Origin: Allium sativum
Lineage: Eukaryota; Streptophyta; Magnoliopsida; Asparagales; Amaryllidaceae
NCBI GenBank assembly: GCA_030737875.1
Contig: CM060912.1
Coordinates: 126,882,493-126,946,492 of the forward strand
Reading direction: 5' to 3'
DNA length: 64,000 bases
Position numbers and translations under genes: made by a program. Below, one piece after another: positions 38,517 to 52,500 of the stretch; the first letter of the stretch is position 1, and every line of letters starts with the position of its first letter. The notes under the pieces are model-generated. The model was not told the origin of the DNA, made no database searches, and saw only the letters and a list, made by a program, of their open reading frames with translations.

Positions 38517-38770
38517 AATAAAGTTGAAATGAAAATAATACATTTTTCAATGTAATAAAGACTGAATTGAAAATAAAGTTGAAATGAAAATAATACATTT
38601 TTAAATGTAATAAATACTAAATTGAAAATAAAGTTGAAATGAAAATATTACATTTTTCAATGTAATAAAGACTGAATTGAAAATAAAGTTTGAAATGAAA
38701 ACATTACATTTTCCAATGTAATAAAGATTAAAATGAAAATATTACATTTTTCAATGTAATAAAGGTTGAA
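38517..38770. repeat. 55-bp minisatellite, B 3' LTR
   Basis: Four full units plus a partial one, otherwise as at 29040-29345. Confidence 0.9.
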
Positions 38771-41573
38771 CTAAGAAGATTACATTAAAAAGATTTCATT
38801 TTTATTTAAGATTGATTACATTAGAAAGAATACTTTTTTTTTGTTAATTTGTTTCAAAGGAATGAAAAAGATTCATTTTAATGTAGATATACATTTCAAT
38901 GTAAAAAAAATGTGTGATTTATTTATTTTAATAAATTAATTAAAATAAATAAAAGGATTAAAGTGGTTTTAATAAAACCAAGATTTTCCAGTACATACAT
39001 TAGAATGGATTTAAATGGAAATAATTTTCGGATTATTTCAGTATTGGATTTTGTGATTATACGGATATTATTGTTGGAATTTGGAAGATATTAATATCGT
39101 TATTCCCAATTTGATATATGTTAATTTTCAGAATTTGATATTGAACATAAATCGATATAATTTCTATTCAAAGCATGATATTTAATGTCAGATTAAAATT
39201 TGGGTTTGTCGTGAATAGTTTCTTAAATAACACTGTTCTTAAACCCATTTGGGAAAGAATAAATCTTTTAATTAAGATTTAAATAAGATTTCCAATTATT
39301 AAACATAATTGATATTAAGTGAAACTGACTTTTGGGTTGATTGCGAACAATGTTTTTAAATGACATTAGCTCTTTAAACCCGATTGACAGTGAAATTTAG
39401 ATTGGTAATTCATAAATCTTTTAACTAAGATTTAGTGAAATATTCTAAAGAGAAGTTTCAATTTAACATATTAAATTGAAATACGATTTTGGGTTTATTG
39501 TGAACGATGTTTTTAAGCAACATTTGTTCTTTAACCCAGTTAAAGGAAAGATTATTTCTTGAAAGTTAAATAATCATTAAATAATGATTCTTGAAGATTA
39601 AAACTAAATATAGTTTTAATGAATCTTTAATTGGATTGAATGAGGATAGAAGTAATTAAATTTACTTAATTCAAGAAATGAATGATAATGGAGTACCACT
39701 AGTTTTACTCCAAGCGGTAGTTAAATCTTTAATTAGATTTGATCGATAAAACGGTAATTAAGTTTACAGTAACATATTGGGTGTTAGATATGGAGTACCA
39801 ACGGTTTACTCCATGGGTTGTGTAGGTTGGGAATGGGATATTAATTAATGATTACTTCGGTAAGGCGTTAATCCCGACTAGTTGAATAAACCTTAATTTG
39901 GTTTAAATTAAAATCAAAGAATACTCTTGATTGGAATGAGGCGTTGGTTGTGTTTTAAAGCACATGATTTTAAATTACGCAAATTATTCAGAAAGACCGG
40001 GTCTAACCAAATCTATTAATCCATACGACGATTGAAGATCGATGATGAAGACGGTTATTGAAGACCGGGAAATTTCCATATCGAATGGATGATTATTGAT
40101 ATCTTGATTGGACCGTACACCCAAAATGAGGGAAAAATTGGTGATCATTCAGACGTATTTGGAGATTTACCGGATATGGTTTCGTTCAAACCTAGAACGG
40201 ACTGATAAATGGATTATGTGTCTGACATTGTATCCCTTTATATTGTATTCGTTGATCTCTATTTAATATATAGTTGTTTGGTGGCGGAGAATTTATTCTC
40301 TTGCTTAACACCCTGTTATATATCGATAAATGAATCAATGATATGGTATGGTCTGATAATGTGGCATGCCAAGATGCAAATGATCATGGCTTTTGTTGAA
40401 AAGCAGGGCCTTGTGGGATGATCAAAGTATAGCCTATTATGGCATAACTTTGTGTATATCGTGACTTCGCGAGCCTCACACCTCGGTATGAGTCAAAAAT
40501 GGGATTAGGACTGCAGTGAGTGCACACGTTTCTTTCTGGCTAGGAGTAGTGTCAGTGCTTAAACTGGCTGACATTTTACTTATGTGGATGATGGATTTTG
40601 AGGCGCCTCGTATTTTTATAGGCCGTTAGTGGTCATACTATAGGTCCAAAGGGACCGGGAAGCGTGTGTTCAGGCATAACCAATCCACTGCCGATAGGCG
40701 GGGACCGGCCCTGAAGATCCAAGGGTTGCCCATAGGTGTGATCCTGAGGCATTTGCTAGAGTGTCTCGAATCGGAGAGGAGCTTGCCCCTAGCCTCGACT
40801 CATGATGGAAATCCAATTTCCAATACGACCTTGCGGTTTTGAATGTAGAACTAGTATGGCGACATGATATATGGTACCCATGCCGTCTAGGATTGATATA
40901 TTATGATTGAAATGGTTTTTAAAAACATATACTCACTAATATCAAATCCGTTTTATCGTATCAAGCATCTCTTGACCATTATAAGATAAAACCCTATCCT
41001 CCAGTTTGCGTTGCATTGTGTGATGGGACCTGGGTCTTATAATGGTTTCATTTTTATAAAAAGCATTGCGTTTTTAACGATTTACCTTATTTTTTGCACT
41101 GGCAATCCAATGGATTAAACCCGTTCCGTGTTAGCGACGTGGCCCTGTGATTAGCCTTATTATTAGATAAGTTAAGTTAAGATTTCTCATACCAGTCCCA
41201 TGACTGACCTGTAGTTTGTTGCACTGGCAAACTCGGGTGCCCATATTTTCTACACGGGCAGTCGAGTAGCTTTTTTGCAGATATATTTGCAGGATCCTGA
41301 TTTACAGCTGAAGCGGTATTTGGAAAGCTATGTATCCGTGTATTCCTTTCAGTTGTATATTTGTATTATTTTTCCGCTGCTATTTTAATGTAATTTAATC
41401 TCAGATATTATTGTATTTCTATTATGTAATTAATATTCATACTCTGTTATATTCTTGTACTCTGATGTAATTGTTGTAATCAGCAATAAAAATGTTCTTC
41501 AGTTTGTATTCTGATGTGTGTTGTTCTCAAGGCAAACCAGGCTTTCCTTTACTGGGAAGTTTGGGTCATCACA

Positions 41574-41578
41574 CGTCA
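41574..41578. repeat. Target-site duplication of B, right copy (cgtca)
   Basis: See the left copy at 25186-25190. Confidence 0.95.
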
Positions 41579-42574
41579 TTTTTCTGCTAACCCAATATTT
41601 CAATACGTGCTCCTTCCCCCACCTTAATACTTCATTTAAAACAAAATAGAAACCACCGAAATTTTCCTTTTCCAAATCTCTCCGACCTCGGCACTACACC
41701 CTGGAGTTCTAGCTCCTCCTTAATCAATCATTCTGGCCTTTGTCACTGCTTTTACGAACCCATCCATGCTCTCGAACTCCCGAAAAGGAACGCCTCCATG
41801 CAGTATTCCTTTCTCCTAACCAGAACGCTGCTCACATTTTTGTTTCAGTCTCTCTACTCTCTTTTTTCTTTTGTTTTTGTTTTCTTATTTCTATTTTATT
41901 CTTCACTGTATTTTTTTTGTTCGGCCGATGAAGAGAAGCGGGTTTATATATATAGTCTCTTCGCCTTGGCTCACACGGTTACAAAGCTTGGCAAACACGA
42001 AGTTGGATTAGCGTTAGACATAGGTAGATTGTAGGTGCTATAGAGTTTTCATTTCATTTCATGTTTACTGTATTGTCCATCGAGTTATAGCATCTGTTAG
42101 GTTTGCAGATGCTGGAATAGGGTATGGCAAATGTATTACTAGTGCTATAGGGTAGGTCCTTTTATATATACTTGGGCACAAAGTATTTGGATAGTTTGTG
42201 CTTTAAGCTACAGTAAAGGCTGTAAAGGCTTTGACATGACATGAAGATTGTATTCATTTGAGCATTCATAGTAGTTTTTCTTTGCAATGTAGTTTTCAGC
42301 CTAAACTTAGGGTAGCTACTTTTGATTTGAACATGCGTAGCAGTAGGAAAAGTAAGGCGGTAAGGAAAAAAACAGACAATACACAAAACTTGCAAATGAA
42401 GGAAAGCAAATTTTATATTATATAATATGTTTTGTTTTATTTTGAAGAAACAAATATAACTCCAACAGCAAAACTTGCGGACTGGAGAAGAGGAGGGTTA
42501 ATTGTCTAGCCGATTCATGTCATGAGTTGCAACAAATCATCGATGGTATAATACGCAATATATGTTACACCGTA
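41579..42574 (-). mobile_element. Element C left LTR, part 2
   Basis: Continuation of the C LTR after B, matching 54457-55440. It contains the TATA-like site at 41943-41955 (minus strand) and pyrimidine-rich sequence around it. It ends at ccgta, the target duplication of D. Plus-strand frames near 41740-42034 are antisense and of low complexity. Confidence 0.87.
41943..41955 (-). promoter_or_regulatory. Candidate TATA box of element C
   Basis: The minus strand reads CTATATATATAAA followed by a GC-containing leader (CCCGCTTCTC). The site is kept at 54821-54833 in the right LTR. It is the strongest TATA match in the C LTR and lies about 1.5 kb (with B removed) before the donor-like site at 23994. 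Confidence 0.45.
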
Positions 42575-45500
42575 TGTAACGACCCGCCTTTTTGCCCGGT
42601 TCTCGCCGGTAATTAAACCGACTTAAACCGTTCATAAAAACGAATTGTTATGGGTACTAACATACATTGAGCAAAATAACAGAACTTTTTATTGCAAAAT
42701 ACAATGTTACATCAGATTTACATGAATATCAGAGTTACAGCATAACCGTATACAGCGGAAGAAAGAAAATATACTCTCAGCGGAAGATCAAAATGATACG
42801 GCGGAAGCTTCAAACTCTTGCGTGAACTCCAACTCTAAAAGTGCTCTGAATCCAGCTCCAACGATCTATAACTGCAAAACCAAACTACTTGCTGCCCGTG
42901 TGAAAATTAATGGGCACCCAGAGTTTAGGAAGGAACAATAAACTCCGGATCAGTCATGGGACTGGTGTGAGAACATAAAACATTTGCTTAAGGTTTATTT
43001 TAAGTTGGGAATTTCACTGGACCATGCCGCTAATGCGGAACGGGTTTACTCCATGTGAACATCCGTGCATATAAATACGCAATGACCCTTTGAAAATGAA
43101 GCTATCATAAGCTCGTCCCATATCACACAATGCAAGCGCACACCAAATGGGCGAGTTTTATCTTATGATAACCAAAAATGCCTTCATACGAAAAATCCTC
43201 TTTCAATACTATCATATAGTGTGGAAAACAATTTCGCAAATAAATGTATTAATCCTAGGCAGCATAATACCATTAATATTATGTCGCCATATATATATAC
43301 AAACCAAAACCATACGGCTCGTATTGGAGATTGGATTTCCAACATGATGATTTCTGGCACGAAAGATCAATCAGGGATACAAAACGAAGTGCGTCAATGG
43401 CTTTTTCGTCCATACGCAGACACCAACTACACATCGTCAGGGCAGATCAACGGTTTTCGACCAGACACGGCCCCCCGAACATACCCTACTTCCCCAGGTT
43501 CATAAGTGGTTTCCTACTGCTGCGCAGCTTCATCCTCAATTCATATATAAGTATAAAACATAACCGCCAGATTCTCATCAATCCGGGGTGTGAGGCTTGT
43601 CGCTGTCACGTCATACACAAAGCAATGCTTCGATAAGCCATTCTTTGATCATCACTAGCTCGTTTCATCACTTGGGTATGCCACATTGACAATTCACGAC
43701 ATATCACTGATTTAAATCAATGCATACCATCTAATTTCATATGACTTAGAGACGGGGATAATATTTTGCCACAATTCCGATATACATTAACGGAAATCAG
43801 TGCTATGCGGTCAATTTCAATGTCAGACACACCATCCATACAAGTCCGTCTTGGGTCTGAACGGAACAAAATCCGAAAATTCTCCCAACACGTTCGGACT
43901 TCCTGCCACTACGGTAATAGGGGCATCTCTCTACTGTAGCTATTCAGCAAAGAAACCAATCGGCAGACAGTCCGTTCGATTGTGAAGAACCACAGTCTTC
44001 ATTCATCGTCTTCATATCTTCATTTTCTATTACGTCGTATGGTTATTTCGAATGGTTTCGGAAAATAAATTCCGATCCCGGTCTTTCCAAATAACCACCG
44101 CTTATTATTTCAAACAAGTGCTTTCCATCATATGTATATACACAATACATCTCTAATTCTTTTCTAAATCTAGAAATGATTCTTAAGAGATGATCTTTTA
44201 TAAATAGTCTTTCTTAACGCCTTACTTTCAATCAATCATTACAATCCAAGGATTATGATTTCGATCTTTCCTTAATTCAAATTCATTGAAACCTTTCAAA
44301 ACGGATTCATTATATTCATATCAAAGGACTCAGGACCGAAACAATTCCAAATTTAATTAAATAAAATAATTGAAAATAATACATTTGTCATAAACTAATT
44401 TATATATTTATAGATAAGTACTAACTTTTAAAAAAAAATAGAATGGTTAAAAATAATTACTTAACATATATTTAATTTGAAGAAGTATACAAATATAATA
44501 CTTTTAAACATATACATATCTTAAAACAAATAAGTTTTATTTTAAATATTTTTGAGACCAATATATCATGTTTAAATAGTCGATTTTTTTTTTTATAAAT
44601 ATACAAATACTTTAAATTTGAATTGTTTCATTTCCATGCGGATGACTTGAACTTATATTCTCACTCAGTAGAGTATAATTTGCCTTATTAGCAATTTCAA
44701 CGACATTTAACTTATTCGCCCACATTCACTTAATCCCATATTAACATCCACTATCAAACCCCAACCTTACTCAGGGTAACAAATGTTATTATCATATCAT
44801 CAAAGTTAACCCAAACGATCTATATTATATACAAAATTGGTTAGAAATCGAACTTCTTATATACAATCTATGTTTCCATATTAAACTGATAACATAAGTG
44901 GAATATCGCTATTTCTACAATTTAATTCCGCAAATAGTATTAGTCATCATCTATAGAACATATATCAAATACATGAGCTCTTATCCAATCCAATTTAACC
45001 AAATTTTAAATTGGAAACAATTTATTATAGTTAGCGCTTTACAATATTTGAGATTCACTTCCTATTTTCTCTTTTACCCAAACTTGCGTCACGCTCCTTA
45101 TTTAAACTTCAAATTCAAGATCCATTCCAATGTAATTTATAATATATTATAAATATTTATCTGAACTTATTAAATTTCATAACAGAATAATTCAAGCTTA
45201 AATATCAAATATAATATTATCACCAATTATTATCTAAAGTCATATTAGATTTCTAAAATTCAATAGTTTGGGTTCGCCACATTTAGAACAAAACATGAAT
45301 AAAACTGTAATCAAATTAAAATTCAAAATTTAAATTCAGGGTACGTAAAGTAAATTTTAATCTCAATTTTCATTGATAATGACATGTTGATTTGTTTCAG
45401 TATCAAATAATTTATGCTATCAAATCAAATTAACAATTTCCCAAATGGTAATAACCAAAATATCATTTCATTCATTAACATTTCTTAACATACCCTGGTT

Positions 45501-47443
45501 AATAAACTGTTGTAACAATACCACATCATTATCGAATTAAAGAATCTTAATAACATTGTTAAATTAATAAAAATTAACAATCAATAGAATTAAGTTAATA
45601 AAATACGACATGATCCTTTAAGTGTCATTTATCCATGAATTACTCTTTAATTAGATTTTAAGAAATTACAAAATTTTCTGCTGAAAACGGTACATGCGTG
45701 TTCACACGTTCAACAACCATTTATGCATCCATTTCTTAAATACACACAACAAACAATTTTACGAATGCGCATTACACCACTAACGCGCTCCGTCAATCAT
45801 TTATTTGCAACCATCATAATGTCATATACCATACTATCACCCATTAATCAGTAATTAACCATGCAATCAATTGCCACACAAGACAAATCTACTAATTTCT
45901 CAATATGAATTTAATTAATGAAATTAAATTTAGTGTTCTCACCTTAATTGCTTCCCAGTAAAGGCTTTCCCACTCACGTGCTATCTATACTCTCTGCGTC
46001 ATTTACTCTCTTCCTCTTCATTCTCGTTTCTTCTTTTCTCATGTCCTTTCTCTCTTGCGTTATTTTCTTCTTCTTTTTTTCTTCTTCTTCTTCTTCTTCT
46101 TCTCCAAGGCTTCCAACAGCAAATGAAATTTGCCATGCATGCAAATATAGTTAAATGGGGCATCTGCAAATCAGAAGTGGGATGTTTGCATGCGCTGGTC
46201 TTCATGTTTTCATGCATATAAGGCTATTGTTTTAAACATTTAAAAAGAAGAGACAGAACCCCAAGCCAAGGGAAGGTGCATGATAATTTAAAAGAGTCAG
46301 AACCTATAGGAATAGTTGGCGGATGGGTTTTTAACAGGAAAAGGGAAGATTATGGCGTAAGTGCTCTAAGCAGAATGACTGCGTGAGGCTAATCATGCAT
46401 GCACAGGTGGTTTTGGGAGTGGAGTGGAATGGAGCAGATGGGGAAAACATGCAGGTTCTCAAGTATTCTTTTCTCTCTAGAAAAATGGCGGTGGCTTGAA
46501 GAAGAAGGGGAAGAGGAGAGATTTGCATGCAGCTTCTCAAAGGAAGGTGGACGTGAATCTTGGGATGGAGGAAAGAGCGGACGGTCATAGTGGAATGGGG
46601 ATTGGTTTTGTATAAGTTGAAAATGGTGGAGAGGAGGAAACACGTGTATGTTTTGTTGCCACTTGTCTCGACGTGTATTTGTTTGCCTTCCACGTTTAGA
46701 CTATCATTTTCTAAATTGTATTTTTTTTATAAATAAATAAATAAATAATATGGAATGTACATTATGCAGGCATGGACAAAAAGGAAGAAAAAAAACCGAA
46801 TTGAAATGGTCCCTCCAAGTTCATGCGCAAGTACAAAATAAGGCTAGCGTTCATGTGAGCTTAAATGTATGTGTTATTCCCTTTTTTTTATTCGCAATTT
46901 GTACCCAAATTTTTTATCCTTACGATTTCTTCCATTTATAATTATCGATAACTATCAACAACGAACTAACAATATAATCGTGTATAACAATGTGCCAAGA
47001 TTCCAGAACAGCAATAAAACAGACCGGTTGACTGATTCTGTAATAGGTTAAAAGAGACCACAGTTACCCTAAAATACGTAAAAAAAATATCATTATTTTA
47101 CGAAATAAAAATTACAATAAAATTCTATAAAATATTTTAAAACTACGCCAACTGGAACTGAACAAAAATTTTAAAAAGAATATTTAATTATAATTTAATT
47201 TCAAGTCATAATTGCCTTTCGCAACTGAACTACAATTAAATATTGAAAATTCTATTAACGACGAAACATTTTCTCTAAACAAAATTGTTATAACTAAGTT
47301 CACAATCAAATTGAACTTTCAGCCAGTTAAAATACTATTATTTCCTTAAATTTGATTCAACAATAATTTAAACCTTCTAAATTTTTTTATTTAAAATTCA
47401 TATTAAATTCAAATTTTGATTATCAAAATCTTAGATCGTTACA
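42575..47443 (-). mobile_element. Element D: solo giant LTR (4869 bp) nested in C
   Basis: Flanked by perfect ccgta duplications (42570-42574 and 47444-47448). It begins TGTAACGACCCGCC and ends GATCGTTACA, as expected for one LTR. No PBS, PPT or second LTR start lies inside, so it is read as the product of recombination between two LTRs. Minus orientation follows from its landmarks: TTCCGCTG near 42752, acceptor-like CAG (42872-42874), CCAGTCCCATGACTG block (42952-42970), CCGCTAATGCGG hairpin (43025), GACCCAAGACGG block (43848) and donor-like AAGGTGAGAAC (45935-45945). It also holds a (CTT)n run (46079-46103) and (AATA)n (46731-46747). No gene is recognised. Confidence 0.88.
46065..46106. repeat. 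(CTT)n microsatellite in D
   Basis: About eight uninterrupted CTT units within a pyrimidine-rich stretch. The frames read through it on both strands are low-complexity artefacts. Confidence 0.8.
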
Positions 47444-47448
47444 CCGTA

Positions 47449-48074
47449 TTTCGTTTATTTATGGACTTCTATGGACAAAAATAAAAATACCGTCATGTCC
47501 AGCAAGGTTCCACGGTCTGAAAAATATAATAATATCGGTAGGTTAACTCATATTGTGAAACCCCAAAATATTGATATAGGGTGCAAAATACTCCAAATAA
47601 AAAGTTGTGCATTTTATAAATTAAAAATTACAGTAAAATTCTAAAAATTAAACTATCAATACGTCTCAAAAGAATCTTGTCCAAATTCGAATCCGATATT
47701 TAAATATATTTAATAACCGTTATGGCCATAAACGAATATGGCGCTGCTTTTCTGAATATTTAATTTGGAAATAACTTACCATATATAATCCGAAACCTCG
47801 ATTTTTCACTTCTATTAGAGAAATATAGTTAAACAGATTCCAACATCTCTTGTTTCGAAGAAATCCAACTAATAGCGGGTCCTGTACACCCAGTTGAAAT
47901 TTAGAATGTTAAATTACGAACTGCCGCGATATTACGGGCTCGATTATATTTAATATTTTTTTTATATGTTCCACTTCGTTTTAATTAATATGTAAATCCA
48001 CTTATATTACGAATTCAATATTTAAACTGATTTAAATATTCAAATACAAACCGATAAAAATGCGGGACGTTACA
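47449..48074 (-). mobile_element. Element C left LTR, part 3 (LTR start in element sense)
   Basis: In minus sense the C LTR starts here at 48074 with TGTAACGTCCCGC. It carries the cttgtttcgaagaaatcc block (complement near 47850) that resembles the early LTR parts of A and B. The matching part of the right LTR is displaced beyond the window by E. Confidence 0.85.
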
Positions 48075-49551
48075 ATCCTTCCCCCTAAAAAGAATTTCGT
48101 CCCCAAAATTTCTAAGGAAAATGCTACAATCCATATTTTAAGCAGGTTAAAAATATTTTATTTAATTTATTAAATTCAGTTTCAACAGAACCGATTAATT
48201 CTAATTAAAATATTATTTCTTCTTATTAACGAATGTTTTTGTCTGAAAATTTGCTGACAGCTTAAATTTTCGGAGAATTTTGCCAGCATCCCCTCTGCAC
48301 GGTTCATTCGGTACTGCTACAACTTACCTCTCTGTGAATTTTCTAACCCAAAAGAAAACAAAACAGCCAAGTAACTTGCCCAAAATACCTTATAAATATC
48401 TCATATCCAATATAATATAAACGTGTATCTTTTTGTTGGGCATCCAACTCTTCCTCTTCCATTTGATACCACTTCAGTATATACTATTTCGTTTCAATCG
48501 ATTTCCATACAGATTATCCTCGAACCACATCATCGACTTATAACTCCGTTCAAACTCCAATTCCAAACTCAATTCCAACTCTTAATTCATCAATTTGATT
48601 CCATTCCCGATTATTTCTAAACCAAACCAATTTCATTTGACTTAGTTAAGTTTCTATTTATTTACTTTACAAGTAAATTTTAAATTCCGGAATTCAAATT
48701 CCTAGGTTTTATTTCAAATCATTTTGAATTCTAAATAGCAATTCAAAACATTTGAATTTCCGAACAACTTATTTTCTCAAAACAATTCAAAACAAAATCT
48801 TCGGTAGTAATCTGTCACTTAGAAACTCGAAAATGAACACCGATGATGTCGCGATCATCATCGGAATTATTTTCCAGCGATCAAAGTGAGTTCAATACTA
48901 TATCACTATCAAATCTTATTTTCAAACACTTTTATTTTTGAAATTACTTCAAAATATCTTTCACAGCACTTGGAAAACAATTTCATATCTCCAGGATTTT
49001 AAAATTCCCATATATTTAATCCAAACATTCTTTGCAACTCTTTTCCAAGTTCTAGAATTTTATTTCAATTCTGGTCTTGAACTCGGATTTTATCCATTTG
49101 ATTTTATATTCAGATTTAATGTATTAACTTATATGATTTCTAATTGGTTATTTGCGTAACCAACTCGATTACAATCCTATTCGATTATAACACCCAACAC
49201 ATCTTAATATACCATAATAATCCATATATATTTTTATTTATTTATTCATATCAAAATACGTTTTGGGTAAAATTATTTCATTTACCCTCTTTTTAAAACT
49301 ATACTGTGTCGGTTCATCGTACTCGAGTGTTTAGAAACCCCCTATCGACATCGTGGTGCCCCACCGTCGACCAGAATTTATAAGCCACTTAACCAATAAA
49401 TCTCTACAATATAAAATCATTTTTTATATACTTTACAAATATGTTCACTCATGTATATACTCAAACTCAATCTAGAGTATTACTAATTCCATCTCTATTG
49501 AGTTACGCTACAGAGCCAAGGTAATAACTTAACCTTCAGCTCTGATACCAT
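48075..49551 (-). mobile_element. Element C internal region (1477 bp, non-coding)
   Basis: In element sense: PBS (49539-49550 on the plus strand, gctctgatacca), then AT-rich sequence with ttcaaat-type phrases, then a conserved block (48244-48292, GGATGCTGGCAAAATTCTCC in minus sense) related to A and N1, GGGGACGAAATTC (48096-48108, minus) and PPT TTTTAGGGGGAAGG (48077-48090, minus). Small plus-strand frames at 48423-48620 and 48938-49159 show no domain. Confidence 0.85.
49539..49550 (-). other. Element C primer binding site (tRNA-iMet)
   Basis: TGGTATCAGAGC on the minus strand, one base from the LTR end. Confidence 0.92.
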
Positions 49552-52500
49552 TGTAATGGCCCGAAAATCCATACCAATTTGAGCTGACTAATATCCTACA
49601 CATTCAACTCAAAGTGCATGAAAATTCAGATCATTAATATAAAGAAATTAGAGGATGAGATAGAAAACATAGAAAAAATAGAATAGAAAAAGAAGAAGAT
49701 CACAACTTAACAGAATCAGAGTAAACATGAAACTCACAACGGAACGAACAAAATGTATTATATAACATAACTTTGAAATACAAATCTGTAATGTATATAC
49801 ATACCATTATTAGAGTACAATACATCATATCACGGCGGAAATAATCTCTAAATACTAATGGTGAAGTCTTTTGCTTCGAGCTCCTCCAAGTGTATCTGTA
49901 AAAGCCTGAACATTTGACTGCCCGTACAAATTTGGGCACCCAAGAGTTTAGGGAAAACAAACAAAATAAACTCTAGGACAGTCATGGGACTGGTGTGAGT
50001 AAATTCCAACCAAATCGTTTAACTTTGGAAATCCTTTTGAAACAAAATGATAATAGTAAGACCAGCTTACACATAAACATGGATGGTTTTTACCTTACTA
50101 TAACCCAAAATATTTTGATATCAAATCCAGTGATATTATGATAATGTCTAAACAAATAAATATCCAAGTAGAAGAACGCTTGCATCTTACGCTCCACATA
50201 TATATAGTATAAAATCAAAAACCGCAGGATGCTTATTGGAGATTGGATTCCAACTATGACAAGGTATGGGACCACCTCCCGATCAGTGTACTCTAGAGGG
50301 GATACACTGGGTTCAACAAGAACATCTTGCAACCCGACCCACACATGACGGACCACTGATTTAGCTTGAGTGTATCGAATATATTGTCACCCACGGTTGT
50401 TGTCCACCAATCGTAATCCGAAGATACATAAACGAAAGAAGAACAAATATGAATTTTCCCTAGATCGGTGACAATACACCCTGCTTGGGTATGACCCAAC
50501 AAGCCATGCTGCCCGCCCGATTTCGGTCATTTCCCAGTTGTGAGGCTAGAGGCTACGTCTGTCTTCAGAACATCTGATCACCATTCACTTTGAATGCCAC
50601 ATCGTCAGCCCATCAATTCACTAATCGATTTCCAAAAATATCACGGGTATAAAAAGCTAAGAGGAACGAATTCCTCCACCACCAAACGTAATACCTTTAA
50701 AAGATCAACCATACTGATTTGTTAGGTATACTCTGTCAGACACTCGTCCATACAAGTTGTCCTGGGATTGGACAAACAAAACACCATTCTGGAACAGAAC
50801 GACCCTTGCATTTCACTCCATCTTCAATTTAACTTCAGCATAATCTAATTCGCAGTGCTTATGCCTATACGGAGTGGTTTTCAGATAATATATCCAACCG
50901 GTCTCTCCGTATTGACAGCGATGGTCAAAACACTTCAATAGTCGGTTATTTAACTATCAAAGTAAAACAAACATCCATTCAAATTTACACCAAGCATCAA
51001 ACAAATCACTGGCCCTTTTATTTATCATTACTTTCCCAATTTTTCATATCTTCCCAGATATTTTCCAAAACCCGTTTAGCCCTTCACATTCTTTGGAAAA
51101 CATTTCCAGTTATTATAAATCTTTATTTTCCCATATTCCAGATATATATATCATTAACGTTCGAAAAACATTTTCATCCTTTCACATTTCTTATTTCCGG
51201 TATATTAGAAAATATACGTTATTTATATTAGAAAACATTTCCAACCTCCATTTTAACTACTTAATCTGCAAACATTTGATTTTTAAACTTGATTCACTTT
51301 GAAATGTGAATATTATTTCTTATAGAAATCTGATTCCGTTTATCAAATAAATCTTTATTTAGATAACCAATACCATCATAACCTAATGTCGTCTTCCTAT
51401 TTGATTATCACTCGTTTAGCCTTCCTTTATTTTGGAAATAACAATATATATTATTTGTTCAATATTCAATTACCATTTCTTATATCATCCAGAACAATGT
51501 CGAAGGACATGTTATATAAACTATGTTTTTATCACATTCCCATATTTTATAGAGTTCCCTTTAGTACGGGTAATATATATCAGATCTCAATTATTTACTT
51601 CTACTTCCAACTTCGTATATTTCATTTACACTTCTTTGGGGAAAACATAATTATTTTCTTATTACTTGGGTTAAGTGAATTTCCAACCTTCCTAGGGAAT
51701 AGTGTTATATATAATAACCACGCTTAAGCTTGGTTAACAAAGTTAATTTATCATTATAGTAAAAACTTGCAATACCCTGTTATATTCCCCTTTATAACTA
51801 ATCTCGACATAACAGTCGCACTTAAGCCTAGTCAACAATGTTATTTTATCGTTATAGTTCGAAAACTTGCAATACGCTGCTATATTCCACTTTTTAACTA
51901 ATATCGACTTCTCTTTCCTTTACAAACCAAAACCATCCCTTGATAATAGTGAAGTCGTTCAAGTTGGGGTATTCTATTTACCTCTCAGACCTTAATTGAC
52001 GACGTTCTTATCTTAGGATTGAGAAAAGTACGTAACTCTAACTCCTTATTACTTTAATATCCCTTAAACGATATTTCTTATTTTATTTTGGAATATGGTT
52101 TTATAAAACCCTATCCTTACTTTGAAAGCTCGGTTGATTATGATTATTTAACTCTTCGCTTCATCTTCCTTATACAATTCCATTTGTAATTAACGTTCTA
52201 CTTTCCGTTCGAATCATTTTACCTAATTCAAGTAACTCTCATACAAAATCAATATTATCTTAAATGAATTTCATTTAAGAACAATTTCTTTAATTAATGA
52301 TTTAATTAACTTCATCATTGCTGAAGTAAACAGTTTACTTTACTACAGATTGGACTCTTAAATAAATTATAACTAATTGTACTTAGTTCAAAATCATTTA
52401 AACTTCATTAATTGAAAAGTAATTAATAAGTAATATTATTAATTTTTATCCATTTCTCACTAAGTCATTAGCATTAGATTAATTGAAAATCAATTTATCA

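Larger units (their letters stand above)
25191..41573 (+). mobile_element. Element B: complete non-autonomous giant-LTR retrotransposon, 16.4 kb, nested in C
   Basis: Plus strand, 16383 bp, bounded by a perfect cgtca duplication. 5' LTR 25191-32155 (6965 bp), internal 32156-32906 (751 bp) and 3' LTR 32907-41573 (8667 bp). The 3' LTR is longer because of a 1732-bp tandem duplication; without it the LTR would be 6935 bp. More than 95% of the element is LTR. There are no Gag or Pol sequences. The LTRs are the most similar pair in the window, fitting a recent insertion, and the empty site is preserved in the sister LTR of C. Confidence 0.95.
32907..41573 (+). mobile_element. Element B 3' LTR (8667 bp, with internal duplication)
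   Basis: Starts TGTAACGACCCGGAATTT directly after the PPT and ends CATCACA before the cgtca duplication. Same landmarks as the 5' LTR: TATA-like site at 33829, donor-like AAGGTGAGAA near 35145 and again in the duplicated copy near 36876, hairpin at 40287-40300, acceptor-like CAG at about 41278-41280 and TTCCGCTGC at 41372-41380. It contains a head-to-tail 1732-bp duplication (34717-38180) and one minisatellite unit fewer than the 5' LTR. The minus-strand frame at 34108-34425 is the counterpart of 26366-26764 but shorter and not convincingly coding. Confidence 0.93.

Noticed and set aside
42575..47443. D as a full element or a DNA transposon with TGTAACGA/TCGTTACA inverted ends
   Set aside because: The 5-bp duplication, LTR-type landmarks and absence of PBS, PPT and any transposase favour a solo LTR. 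The short terminal inversion is the normal LTR edge.
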